From contig DUMA01000033.1 in assembly GCA_012840135.1 (NCBI GenBank), positions 1 through 64,000 of the forward strand: a DNA stretch of 64,000 nucleotides, read 5' to 3'. This DNA comes from Thermoanaerobacterales bacterium (GTDB taxonomy: Bacteria; Bacillota; Thermosediminibacteria; Thermosediminibacterales; Tepidanaerobacteraceae). This document shows positions 1 through 7,527 of the stretch, piece by piece. Under the pieces are notes generated by a model, which was not told the origin of the DNA, made no database searches, and saw nothing but the letters and a program-made list of their open reading frames with translations. The translations under genes were made by a program, and so were the position numbers. Each line of letters starts with the position of its first letter. Position 1 is the first letter of the stretch.

Positions 1-128
1 ATATCGGCACACGACAGGGAGCCCCCGGGATGGCCGGAACCCGCTTCGGCGGTCATTTCGATGATGTGCCGCCGGATGGTGCGGGCTATGGATGTGAGTT
101 CGTCGATTTTTTCTTTAGGCAGACTCAT
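1..128 (-). CDS. Transketolase, N-terminal (thiamine diphosphate-binding) subunit, partial
   Basis: The first 42 codons of a minus-strand gene that runs off the left edge. The visible residues contain RTIRRHIIEM and EAGSGHPGGSLSCAD, the HPGG thiamine-diphosphate motif that opens split N-terminal transketolase subunits. The ATG at 128 follows AGGTGG by about seven bases. Transketolase moves two-carbon ketol units between pentose and other sugar phosphates. Its place downstream of a PTS, polyol dehydrogenases and an RpiB-like isomerase suggests it feeds pentitol-derived xylulose/ribulose 5-phosphate into the pentose phosphate pathway (inference). The C-terminal subunit would lie outside the window. 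Confidence 0.88.
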   Translation of the reverse strand, partial: MSLPKEKIDELTSIARTIRRHIIEMTAEAGSGHPGGSLSCAD

Positions 129-207
129 TTTTTACCACCTCATAAAATATTTGAAATAGTTAATTATTCTTGAAAAAACTTTATAATTCCTTTATAAATG
201 GACTATT

Positions 208-1017
208 TCATAAAATAAACTCTTCAAGTGCATCGGCAACACCATCATTATTATTCGATGATGCAATAAAATCAGCTATTTTTTTAACTTCGTCCGGAGC
301 ATTCCCCATCGCCACACCTATCCCTGCAAATTCTATCATATCGATGTCATTAAAATTGTCTCCTATTGCCATAATTTCCTGTCTTTGAATTTTTAATTTT
401 TCAGATAACACTTTCAGCGCCCTGCCCTTTGAAGCTTTAGCACTAATAATATCTAAGAATTGAGCTCCCGATCTCAATATATTTACCTGGCTTCCATACA
501 GTCTTATTAAATACCTCATAAATGAATCAAGGTCACGGGCCTGGCCGGTAACCAGTATTTTTGTCGGATTTTTTCGTTCTTTCCAAATCAGTTCATTAAT
601 ATCGTCAACCCTGATTGGTTTTACAAGATTAATATTTAAATTTACATGCATGGCCAGTTCATCCAGTGTTTCATAGTAACAAATATCTTCATACAATAGT
701 GATAGAGAAAAATTTTTATGTTCCCTGCAAATTAAAATTATCTTCTCTGCAATTCCTCTTGGCAGCGTATCATGCAATATTATATTCCCGGTAATATTAT
801 GTTTTATATAAGCTCCATTCTGTGATATCTGGTATCCTTCTATTCCAAGCATTTCTGCAAAGTATTTTGCTGCGATATTCGGACGACCGGTACAGAGAGT
901 AACCATAACATTTTTTTCCATTACTTTTTTTATTTTTTCAACAGTTTTCTGTGAAACGGTAAGATCATCCCTTATTAGAGTCCCATCAATATCTATAGTT
1001 ACAAGTCTGATGGCCAT
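208..1017 (-). CDS. Cof-type HAD-IIB family sugar-phosphate phosphatase
   Basis: 269 residues, the usual length for Cof/YidA-type HAD hydrolases. Motif I is DIDGTL near residue 9 (nucleophile Asp and acid/base Asp), motif II is TLCTGRP near 41, motif III Lys is in SAKASKGRAL near 193, and motif IV is GDNFNDIDM near 220. Between motifs II and III sits the large C2B cap of subclass IIB. These enzymes are soluble, Mg-dependent phosphatases of sugar phosphates or nucleotides; the substrate cannot be read from sequence. The start at 1017 has GGAAGGGTGG just upstream. It begins right after the terminator at 1034-1070, so it may be transcribed by read-through of the pentitol operon or from a promoter I did not identify. 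It could serve to clear excess phosphorylated intermediates (inference). Confidence 0.85.
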   Translation of the reverse strand: MAIRLVTIDIDGTLIRDDLTVSQKTVEKIKKVMEKNVMVTLCTGRPNIAAKYFAEMLGIEGYQISQNGAYIKHNITGNIILHDTLPRGIAEKIILICREHKNFSLSLLYEDICYYETLDELAMHVNLNINLVKPIRVDDINELIWKERKNPTKILVTGQARDLDSFMRYLIRLYGSQVNILRSGAQFLDIISAKASKGRALKVLSEKLKIQRQEIMAIGDNFNDIDMIEFAGIGVAMGNAPDEVKKIADFIASSNNNDGVADALEEFIL

Positions 1018-1033
1018 TTAACCACCCTTCCCT

Positions 1034-1070
1034 AAAAAACCCCGTTATTCTTTAAATAACGGGGTTTTTA
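1034..1070 (-). terminator. Intrinsic terminator after gpsA-like gene
   Basis: A perfect 10-bp stem CCCCGTTATT/AATAACGGGG (1040-1049 and 1055-1064) with a 5-nt loop. It is flanked by A6 on the left and T5 on the right, so it can work in both directions. It lies 19 bp past the stop of the GpsA-like gene and just before the HAD phosphatase start. Confidence 0.8.
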
Positions 1071-1088
1071 TTTGCTTTTTTAACATCG

Positions 1089-2102
1089 TCAATTGCTCCA
1101 GTAATCTTTTAAAGCCTTTACGGCAGGTTTATCTTCATAAAGCACTTTATACAACTCTAAAAGCAGCGACAGATCGTTCAATTTTAATTTTCGCTGTTCA
1201 TCCAATGCTTTCGCCAGCTTATAACCAACTTTCGCTGCAAAATAACCTTCAATCGTCTGATTCTTCATTTCTTCCAGAGCTTCTTTCATGCTTTTACCTT
1301 GGCCAAGAAGTTTACCTAAAGTTCTGTTCCTTCCACCCTGTGAAGTTACATAAAGATCGCCCACTCCGGCAAGACCAAGAGCTGTTTCAGTTTTACCTTC
1401 CTTCGCCACCACCAATGAAGCCAATTCCATACAACTTCTTGCAATTATGGCAGCTTTAGGATTATCCATATTTTCATACATTCCTTCACATATCCCCATA
1501 ACTATTGCATAAGAATTTTTTATAGCTGCACATATCTCAACACCTATAATATCATTTGTGACATCAGATTTGAAATACGGCCCTTGAAAGGTTCTTTGAA
1601 GCACTCTTGCGGCTTCAATATTTTTTGATGCAAAAATTGCTTCTGAAAAAACTTCATTAGCAACCTCAATTGCTCTTAATGGGCCCCCTATTTTCACAAC
1701 AGGTATATTTTTATATTGCTCGGGTAAACTATCTTCTATTATTTCGGACATTGTCATTAACGAATCTTCTTCAATTCCCTTAGCTATATTCGCTATTATT
1801 GTATTTTTACTTATATATGGTGATATAGTTCTGGTAATCCCTCTAATGCCATCAGACGTTACTGCCATTATGACTATTTTGGCGCCTTCCATGGCTTTTG
1901 ACAATTCTTCAGATAAGAAAAATTCCACATTGCTTGGAAACTCAACTTTTAGTTTATCGCACTTACCCGTAGCTCTGTAACATTCAATTGCTGCTTTGTC
2001 CCATTGAGTTCCCCACAATCTTACATTGTTTTTCTGTCTGGCAAGATGTATTGCAAGAGCTGTTCCCATTACTCCTGCCCCTAGGACCGTAATGTTTTCC
2101 AT
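1089..2102 (-). CDS. GpsA-like NAD(P)-dependent glycerol-3-phosphate dehydrogenase family protein
   Basis: 337 residues. The N-terminal Rossmann motif is VLGAGVMGTALA (residues 6-17), followed by NIAKGIEE and a C-terminal helical domain with GVEICAAIKNSYAI (carrying the catalytic-type Lys) and GLAGVGDLYVTSQGGRNR, all GpsA landmarks. The usual S/T-GPSFAEEV segment reads IGGPLRAIEVANE here, so the substrate pocket differs from housekeeping GpsA. It starts 5 bp after the RpiB-like gene with GAAGGTG as ribosome binding site and is clearly in the PTS operon. That setting suggests a paralogue oxidising or reducing a phosphorylated polyol or ketose rather than making lipid precursor; this is inference, and a true GpsA function cannot be excluded. 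Confidence 0.8.
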   Translation of the reverse strand: MENITVLGAGVMGTALAIHLARQKNNVRLWGTQWDKAAIECYRATGKCDKLKVEFPSNVEFFLSEELSKAMEGAKIVIMAVTSDGIRGITRTISPYISKNTIIANIAKGIEEDSLMTMSEIIEDSLPEQYKNIPVVKIGGPLRAIEVANEVFSEAIFASKNIEAARVLQRTFQGPYFKSDVTNDIIGVEICAAIKNSYAIVMGICEGMYENMDNPKAAIIARSCMELASLVVAKEGKTETALGLAGVGDLYVTSQGGRNRTLGKLLGQGKSMKEALEEMKNQTIEGYFAAKVGYKLAKALDEQRKLKLNDLSLLLELYKVLYEDKPAVKALKDYWSN

Positions 2103-2107
2103 TTATA

Positions 2108-2557
2108 TCACCTTCTGTATTTCGCATCAATTTCGTTCATTTTTTCTACTTTTGGCAATGACCTGCCTCCTGAAAATTCGCTGTTTAGCCATACTTCCAC
2201 CAGGGATTTGGCAAGTTCAACTCCAATAACCCTTGCACCCAGTGTAAGAATCTGAGCATCGTTGCTTTTTCTGGATCTTTCAGCAGAATATACGTCATGG
2301 CAACAGGCTGCCCTTACACCCGGTATTTTATTGGCTGTAATTGCCATGCCAATACCTGTTCCGCATATTAGTATTCCTCTATCATATTTACCTTCACTTA
2401 CTGCCAGTGCTAATTTTTCTGCCACTTCAGGATACAATACCGGATCTTTTGAATAACATCCCACATCATCAAAGTCTACTCCTTTTTCCTTCAAGAATTC
2501 CATTATTATCTGTTTAAGTTCAAATCCTGCTTCATCGCATCCAATAGCCAATTTCAA
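2108..2557 (-). CDS. RpiB/LacA/LacB-family sugar-phosphate isomerase
   Basis: 149 residues, normal RpiB length. The catalytic Cys lies in ICGTGIGM (near residue 65), and ANKIPGVRAACCHDVYSAER, the NDAQILTLGARV stretch and the C-terminal Arg-rich tail are family marks. Family members interconvert aldose and ketose phosphates, e.g. ribose 5-P and ribulose 5-P or galactose 6-P and tagatose 6-P. The N-terminal DHAG motif, whose His contacts the sugar phosphate in RpiB, is DEAG here, so the substrate may be unusual. It starts with TTG after a weak, distant GGGAG. It sits between the SDR and the GpsA-like gene in the PTS operon. Confidence 0.85.
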   Translation of the reverse strand: MKLAIGCDEAGFELKQIIMEFLKEKGVDFDDVGCYSKDPVLYPEVAEKLALAVSEGKYDRGILICGTGIGMAITANKIPGVRAACCHDVYSAERSRKSNDAQILTLGARVIGVELAKSLVEVWLNSEFSGGRSLPKVEKMNEIDAKYRR

Positions 2558-2593
2558 TTTTATTTCACTCTCCCTTTTTTAAATTTAATGTAT

Positions 2594-3349
2594 TTAATTT
2601 GAAAAAGTCCGACCTCCATCAACCAAGATAAACTGACCGGTTATAAAACTGCTTTCATCTGATACCAAGAATATTACAAGCTCTGATACGTCTTTTGCTG
2701 TCCCCATTCTCCCTAATGGAATTCTTTTGATTACATCTTTTTTATAATCCTCACCATACAACTTATCTAGCAAAGGGGTATCTATACTTCTGGGACCAAT
2801 CGCATTCACCGTTATATTGTGTTTGGCCAGTTCGTTTGACAAGCTACGGGTAAGTCCTATCTGACCAGCTTTTGAGGCTGCATAGTGAGGTCCACCGCCG
2901 GTCCCCGTTATAGCAGAACCTGAAGATATTATTACGATTCTCCCATAGTTCTGATCAATCATGACCCTGCTTACTGCTTTTGTTATGAGGAATGTGCTGG
3001 TCAAATTTATATTTATGGTTTTATTCCATGTATCCAAAGTCAAATCTTTTAAATTGCACTTAGTTGATATTCCCGCGCTATGCACAAGAATGTCTATTTT
3101 ATTTTTTTTAATTAATATATCTTCAATAGATGAATTTACATCGTCTTCTATCGTTAAATCCACATGGTAAAAACATGCTCTGAATCCCTGTGAAGTAATC
3201 TGTTCTGCAACTTTCAGCCCTTCGTCATTAATATCCAGGCAACATACCTCACAGCCTTTCGACGCCAGGGAAAGAGCCACTTCTTTTCCTATGCCGCTGC
3301 TGGCTCCAGTCACCACAGCTGTTTTACCTTTAAAATTCATATCCTTCAT
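2594..3349 (-). CDS. SDR-family oxidoreductase (polyol or polyol-phosphate dehydrogenase)
   Basis: 251 residues, a classical short-chain dehydrogenase: TGASSGIG cofactor motif at residues 14-21, SAGIS at the NNAG position, catalytic Ser in IISSGSAITG and YAASK (Tyr/Lys), and the C-terminal DGGRTF substrate-loop end. No transmembrane segment. It reduces or oxidises a carbonyl/alcohol with NAD(P)H. The first ATG is only 2 nt after AAGGAG, while the Met three codons in is 11 nt away, so the exact start is open. The operon context (galactitol-type PTS, zinc dehydrogenase, isomerase, transketolase) points to pentitol or related polyol catabolism (inference). Confidence 0.85.
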   Translation of the reverse strand: MKDMNFKGKTAVVTGASSGIGKEVALSLASKGCEVCCLDINDEGLKVAEQITSQGFRACFYHVDLTIEDDVNSSIEDILIKKNKIDILVHSAGISTKCNLKDLTLDTWNKTININLTSTFLITKAVSRVMIDQNYGRIVIISSGSAITGTGGGPHYAASKAGQIGLTRSLSNELAKHNITVNAIGPRSIDTPLLDKLYGEDYKKDVIKRIPLGRMGTAKDVSELVIFLVSDESSFITGQFILVDGGRTFSN

Positions 3350-3442
3350 AACTCCTTACTACTTAACTTTGATTCTGGCTGAACGGTCAAGTGCCAGGCC
3401 GTCACAACCACCGAAATCGAATTTTTAAACAAGAATTCAACT

Positions 3443-4471
3443 TTATGGTTCAATCATTACCTTCAGGTATTTCTCATCAGGATTTGATGCAAGCTCGATA
3501 GCTTTTCCTAAATCTTTTAATTCAAAAGTATGAGTAATCATTGCTCCTGCGTTTATCTTTTTATCATGTATCATCTTTAATGCTTCGATATATTCAAAGG
3601 GCGTGGACGAATACGCTCCCACAATAGATATTTCATCTTCGAAAAACCTGCTTGAATCAATACTCACCAGAGAATTCCTGTCGAAAGGTGAAAATACAAT
3701 TATAGTTCCGCCTCTCCTAACGATTTTAACTGCCTGGGGTAGTAAAGACGAAATTCCTGCCGCTATTATCACCACATCTACACCCAATCCCCCGGTAATT
3801 TCTTTTACTTTCTCTGCCAGATCTTCTTTATTTACATTAAAAGCAAGATCCATGCCAAGCTCCCGGGCTTTTTGCAACCTAAAATCGGAAATATCGCTTA
3901 TATATACTTTTCCAGCTCCTCTTGCTTTTGCCAGCTGTCCATGTATTATACCGATTTGACCGGCACCCATAATTAGTACTGTATCCTCGGGCATTATTCT
4001 CGCATACTTTTGACCATGGAGACAGCATGCTACAGGTTCTGCCATAGCTGCTTCCTCATAAGTCATATCATCAGGAATTTTGTGCATAGAATGCCTGACA
4101 TTCAATGCCGGTATTCTAATATATTCTGAAAATCCACCCGGATCTATATTCGTAGTTTTAAATTGATGGCATAAAGTGTGGTGCCCATGTAAACAGTAAT
4201 GGCATGTAAAACACGGAACATGATGTGCAACAAATATCCTGTCACCTGTCTTGAAATCTTTTACATTTTTTCCTACTTCGACCACATCTCCTGATACCTC
4301 ATGTCCCAGTACAACAGGAGTTTTTACAGTTTTTGCAACAGCCTTGTGTACATCTGTTCCGCATAAGCCGCATGCCCTCATTTTTATTAAAACTTCATCA
4401 TCATTTATTGTCGGAACAGGAAGCTCTTCATATCGAAAATCTCCAATATCATAAAAAACACTGGCTTTCAT
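3443..4471 (-). CDS. Zinc-dependent alcohol/polyol-phosphate dehydrogenase (MDR family)
   Basis: 342 residues. Catalytic zinc ligands lie in GLCGTD and GHE. The structural zinc site is intact, with four Cys in the C-x2-C-x2-C-x7-C spacing after VAHHVP. The Rossmann motif is MGAGQIG. The sequence resembles sorbitol, threonine and arabitol-phosphate dehydrogenases. Of two possible starts, the ATG at 4471 is preferred: TAGGAG lies 8 nt upstream, whereas the in-frame GTG at 4480 overlaps that site. In Listeria-type pentitol PTS loci an enzyme of this family oxidises the phosphorylated pentitol to a ketopentose phosphate; applying that here is inference. Confidence 0.88.
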   Translation of the reverse strand: MKASVFYDIGDFRYEELPVPTINDDEVLIKMRACGLCGTDVHKAVAKTVKTPVVLGHEVSGDVVEVGKNVKDFKTGDRIFVAHHVPCFTCHYCLHGHHTLCHQFKTTNIDPGGFSEYIRIPALNVRHSMHKIPDDMTYEEAAMAEPVACCLHGQKYARIMPEDTVLIMGAGQIGIIHGQLAKARGAGKVYISDISDFRLQKARELGMDLAFNVNKEDLAEKVKEITGGLGVDVVIIAAGISSLLPQAVKIVRRGGTIIVFSPFDRNSLVSIDSSRFFEDEISIVGAYSSTPFEYIEALKMIHDKKINAGAMITHTFELKDLGKAIELASNPDEKYLKVMIEP

Positions 4472-4492
4472 AATGACCACTCCTACGAATGT

Positions 4493-4960
4493 TTATTTTT
4501 TATTGCTTTTTTTGTTTGAAATATTACAGCTTTGTATAGCAAAACTTTTTTCTTTTTCTTTAAAAAACTTTAAAAGTTCATCATGGCCGATTATATTATT
4601 ACTTATCCAGTAACGTCCCCTCAGTACACTCGGTTCCCCCAACCTCACAAGATACTTATCACTAAAAATGAATTCTTTAACACTAATTTTCTTAATTTTA
4701 TTCAGGTCATAAGAGTGTCTCATGCCGAAACTGTAAAAATGTATCATATTTTTATCTATTATCACTTTGTGAGGTGTATTCAAACTGACGAATGTTGATA
4801 AAATTACTACAGGCATTACTATAACCAGCAATCTGTACAAAATATTTTCTGGAAACAATATCCGCTGATAGATAGACCATAAAAAAACACCGACTATCAA
4901 TATTCCCGGAATTAACTGCGAAACCAGATAATAGGAATATTTGTACTTAAAAATCTTCAA
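4493..4960 (-). CDS. Small membrane protein of unknown function, two N-terminal transmembrane segments
   Basis: About 155 residues. Two hydrophobic helices lie near residues 13-32 and 42-62, followed by a soluble beta-rich part with RYWISNN and a Lys-rich tail. The arrangement resembles bacterial PH-like domain proteins, but I do not recognise a named family. AGGAGG directly abuts the ATG at 4966, whereas a TTG two codons later (4960) has 6-nt spacing, so 4960 is the likelier start. It sits in the PTS operon between IIB and the zinc dehydrogenase, which is unusual for such a locus. Role unknown. Confidence 0.6.
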   Translation of the reverse strand: MKIFKYKYSYYLVSQLIPGILIVGVFLWSIYQRILFPENILYRLLVIVMPVVILSTFVSLNTPHKVIIDKNMIHFYSFGMRHSYDLNKIKKISVKEFIFSDKYLVRLGEPSVLRGRYWISNNIIGHDELLKFFKEKEKSFAIQSCNISNKKSNKK

Positions 4961-5002
4961 AGGCATCCTCCTCAGTGGGGTATATTTTAAACTAGCTGTC
5001 TA

Positions 5003-5044
5003 AGCAAATTCACTCTAGCAAAAATTTGCTAGAGTGAATTTGCT
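5003..5044 (-). repeat. Perfect 20-bp inverted repeat (intercistronic hairpin) after PTS IIB
   Basis: Arms 5003-5022 and 5025-5044 are exact reverse complements around a 2-nt centre. It starts 9 bp past the IIB stop. No T-run follows on the minus strand, so it is more likely an mRNA-stabilising or processing hairpin, or an attenuating one, than a plain terminator. Confidence 0.75.
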
Positions 5045-5052
5045 ATCAAAAA

Positions 5053-5340
5053 TTACTTATCGCCCAAAGCTGCCACAATCTTCTCTATATCTTTTTCGAC
5101 ACCTACTCCGGACAAAAATGCTATGCTTCTTATAACGGGCGTAGAACCACAATTCGGCAGGGTAGTTGTACTTACTATAAGATCATAATTTGATGCTTTA
5201 GATGGGGCTTCGGCAGCTTTGCACTGTTCTACAAGCACATCATAGCCCCGCGCCTTTAAGGCTTCCTCCACCTTTTTTGCAACCATTGTTGAAGTTGCGA
5301 TTCCAGTTCCGCATGCGACTAAAATTCTTTTTTTAGCCAT
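5053..5340 (-). CDS. PTS system galactitol-type EIIB component
   Basis: 95 residues, typical of EIIB-Gat. The phosphorylated Cys lies in VACGTGIATSTM near the N-terminus. The protein is soluble; it takes phosphate from EIIA and passes it to the sugar on EIIC. The ATG at 5340 has GGAGG at 8-nt spacing; an upstream in-frame TTG at 5355 overlaps that ribosome binding site and is rejected. It follows the IIC gene by about 30 bp. The C-terminus has an ordinary EIIB fold segment ending in VAALGDK. Confidence 0.9.
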   Translation of the reverse strand: MAKKRILVACGTGIATSTMVAKKVEEALKARGYDVLVEQCKAAEAPSKASNYDLIVSTTTLPNCGSTPVIRSIAFLSGVGVEKDIEKIVAALGDK

Positions 5341-5371
5341 AATAAGGACCTCCAAAGATTTTTTATATCAA

Positions 5372-6742
5372 TTATTTACTTGCATTTATTTCATCTGCAT
5401 ACTGTTTCCTGATATCGTTTCTTACCCACCACCATAGAACCGCATATATAACCGCACAAGCGATGGCTGCAACAAATATTGCAGGACTGTCAGGCTGCAG
5501 TATTCTTATAATAATCCATGGTACCACATGAGAACCTAAATCGATACCGCTTATCATGTTTGCACCCTCGGGGAATTGGAAACCAACCGCTTTTCCCATG
5601 GTGGTCGCAAGCTGTGCGAAGTTTGTAGCAATAAAGAATATTACAGCCATGCATATGATCGAATTCAGAATTCCTTTTACGATGTTGCCTCTTGATACGG
5701 CAGTGGCCCAGATTACTATAAATGGCAAAACCGCAAGGTCGGCAAAGGGGAGCATCCGGTTATACGGCAGAATAACCGCCATGAATATCGTAATTGGAAC
5801 CATTAACAGAGCTACAGCCATGCCGGCGGGATGACCTATAACTATAGCTGCATCCAAACCGATATAAACTTCTTTGCCAGGGAATCTCTTCTGGATGAAT
5901 TCGCGAGCACCTTCAGATAGTGGTATGAGCCCTTCCATTAATATAGCCACCATTTTGGGCATCAGGACTAATACCGATGCCATCTGAACGCCTAAAGTCA
6001 ATATACCTTTGAGATCATATTTACCTAAAACACCCATTATCAACCCAAGTATAAGACCCATAACAAGCGGTTCACCGAACAAACCGAATCTCTTCTGTAC
6101 ATCCTCGGGACTCGCATGAATATTGTTCAATCCCGGTATTTTACTTTCTATCTTTTCCAGCACATACATAAGCGGAGCCCAGCCAACAGTCTCAGTATGG
6201 GGCAGCGATACGCCCGGCAGGCCAAAGTGATGTTCCAGAACCGGTGCGGTCCAGTCCGCTAATTTGAAAATTACTATTGCTGTTAAACAGCCCACTAATA
6301 TGCCAAAAAACATGTTGTGTGAAGCATAGTAAGCAATGGATCCGGCGAATATAAAATGCCAGTAATTCCACAGATCTACGTCCATAGTTTTTGTAAAGTT
6401 TATCGCCAAAAGTATAACATTTAATACCAGGACGATTGGTATCAACAATGGTGCGACAGGCGTTCCGAACGAGATGGCGGCGCCTATAGGCCAACCCACA
6501 TCAAGAACGTCAAGATTTAATCCCAGGGATTTAACTAAGGCTTGTGCTGCGGGCCCTAAAGCGTTCATAAGCAAACCGATCACCAGATTAATTCCTACAA
6601 AACCTACGCCGATGGTAAGACCTGCTCTAAAAGATTTCTTAAATCCCTGTCCTAGGACCATACCAAATATTGTTAAAATAATTGGTAGCATAACCGAGGG
6701 ACCCAAACCTAAAATAAAATCAACTGCTGCTTTAATACTCAT
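5372..6742 (-). CDS. PTS system galactitol-type EIIC permease
   Basis: 456 residues, polytopic, with the GatC/SgcC pattern: LGLGPSVMLPIILTIFGMVL at the N-terminus, FGTPVAPLLIPI, and a conserved DLWNYWHFIFAGSIAYY stretch. About ten or more hydrophobic segments are visible. It forms the translocation channel for a hexitol or pentitol that is phosphorylated on entry. AAGGAGGG lies 5 nt before the ATG. Together with the IIA and IIB genes and the downstream dehydrogenases it fits D-arabitol, xylitol or galactitol import; the substrate is not decidable from sequence alone. Confidence 0.92.
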   Translation of the reverse strand: MSIKAAVDFILGLGPSVMLPIILTIFGMVLGQGFKKSFRAGLTIGVGFVGINLVIGLLMNALGPAAQALVKSLGLNLDVLDVGWPIGAAISFGTPVAPLLIPIVLVLNVILLAINFTKTMDVDLWNYWHFIFAGSIAYYASHNMFFGILVGCLTAIVIFKLADWTAPVLEHHFGLPGVSLPHTETVGWAPLMYVLEKIESKIPGLNNIHASPEDVQKRFGLFGEPLVMGLILGLIMGVLGKYDLKGILTLGVQMASVLVLMPKMVAILMEGLIPLSEGAREFIQKRFPGKEVYIGLDAAIVIGHPAGMAVALLMVPITIFMAVILPYNRMLPFADLAVLPFIVIWATAVSRGNIVKGILNSIICMAVIFFIATNFAQLATTMGKAVGFQFPEGANMISGIDLGSHVVPWIIIRILQPDSPAIFVAAIACAVIYAVLWWWVRNDIRKQYADEINASK

Positions 6743-6848
6743 AAAAACCCTCCTTATTTTTTAAATTTTACCGTTTGAAATACTAGAATTGCGTATAAAT
6801 AATATTTTTTTACATCACCTCCTAACCTCATAAAATGAAAAGCATATT

Positions 6849-7349
6849 TTAATAGTTTTCAGCCACATCTGTTTGTTCGTCATTGAAACCTTCCTTTAAT
6901 GTCATCAGTTTTAAAACAGTATCCACATCTTTCGAAACCGCAAGCTTCAATAAGAGATGTTTATTTTGAAACACTTCCATCAAATCCTGTAACAGCTTTA
7001 ATTGAACATTCGGATCTGTTATTGCCAGCATAAAAATGATCTTTACGCTTACTTTTTCTTCCGGGTTTCCCATTACATTGAATTGTACAGGATTTTTTAA
7101 TATTGCAACCGCAATGGCAGGTTTAATAACATGTTTGATGTCTGCGTGAGGAATAGCCACACCAACCCCCTCAGTTGGAAGGCCTGTAGGAAAAACCTTT
7201 TCTCTTTCTAAAATAGCCTCTAAATAGCTTTCTTTTGCATATCCTTTGGAAATCAATAATTTCGCCAGTTTTTTTATTATTTCCTCTTTTCCTTCAGCTT
7301 CCGCATCAATTTCAATCAGTTCGGGATTTAAAAAGTTCAGTTCTGGCAT
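6849..7349 (-). CDS. PTS system fructose/galactitol-type EIIA component
   Basis: 166 residues, a single EIIA-2 (mannitol/fructose type) domain. The phospho-accepting His lies in GVAIPHADIKH near residue 70, with the partner glycine-rich VGVAIPH context typical of GatA. It carries phosphate from HPr to EIIB. GGAGG lies 5-6 nt before the ATG. It is the first gene after the sigma-54 promoter at 7498-7514, with a long AT-rich leader of roughly 140 nt. Confidence 0.9.
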   Translation of the reverse strand: MPELNFLNPELIEIDAEAEGKEEIIKKLAKLLISKGYAKESYLEAILEREKVFPTGLPTEGVGVAIPHADIKHVIKPAIAVAILKNPVQFNVMGNPEEKVSVKIIFMLAITDPNVQLKLLQDLMEVFQNKHLLLKLAVSKDVDTVLKLMTLKEGFNDEQTDVAENY

Positions 7350-7497
7350 TATTTAGCCTCCTTCAATTTGTGGAAATAATTAATGTGTAGATGCATAATT
7401 TGTTAAAATGCTAAAAACATATACTAATGTAAATATATAAACATATATAAAGTCATGAAATTTAAAACACAATTTTTATTTCACAATTTAATAATCA

Positions 7498-7514
7498 AGC
7501 AAATACCGTACCAA
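7498..7514 (-). promoter_or_regulatory. Sigma-54 (-24/-12) promoter of the PTS operon
   Basis: On the minus strand this reads TTGGTACGGTATTTGCT: invariant GG at -24 (7512-7511), exactly 10 nt, then GC at -12 (7500-7499). It lies between the stop of the LevR-type sigma-54 activator and the IIA gene, so the activator's target is almost certainly this operon. Confidence 0.82.
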
Positions 7515-7527
7515 TAAAATGGCAGAT

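Noticed and set aside
6474..6764. Long frames opposite the PTS IIC, LevR, uvrC and valS genes
   Set aside because: They are shadows of well-supported genes on the other strand, with no ribosome binding sites and no family motifs.
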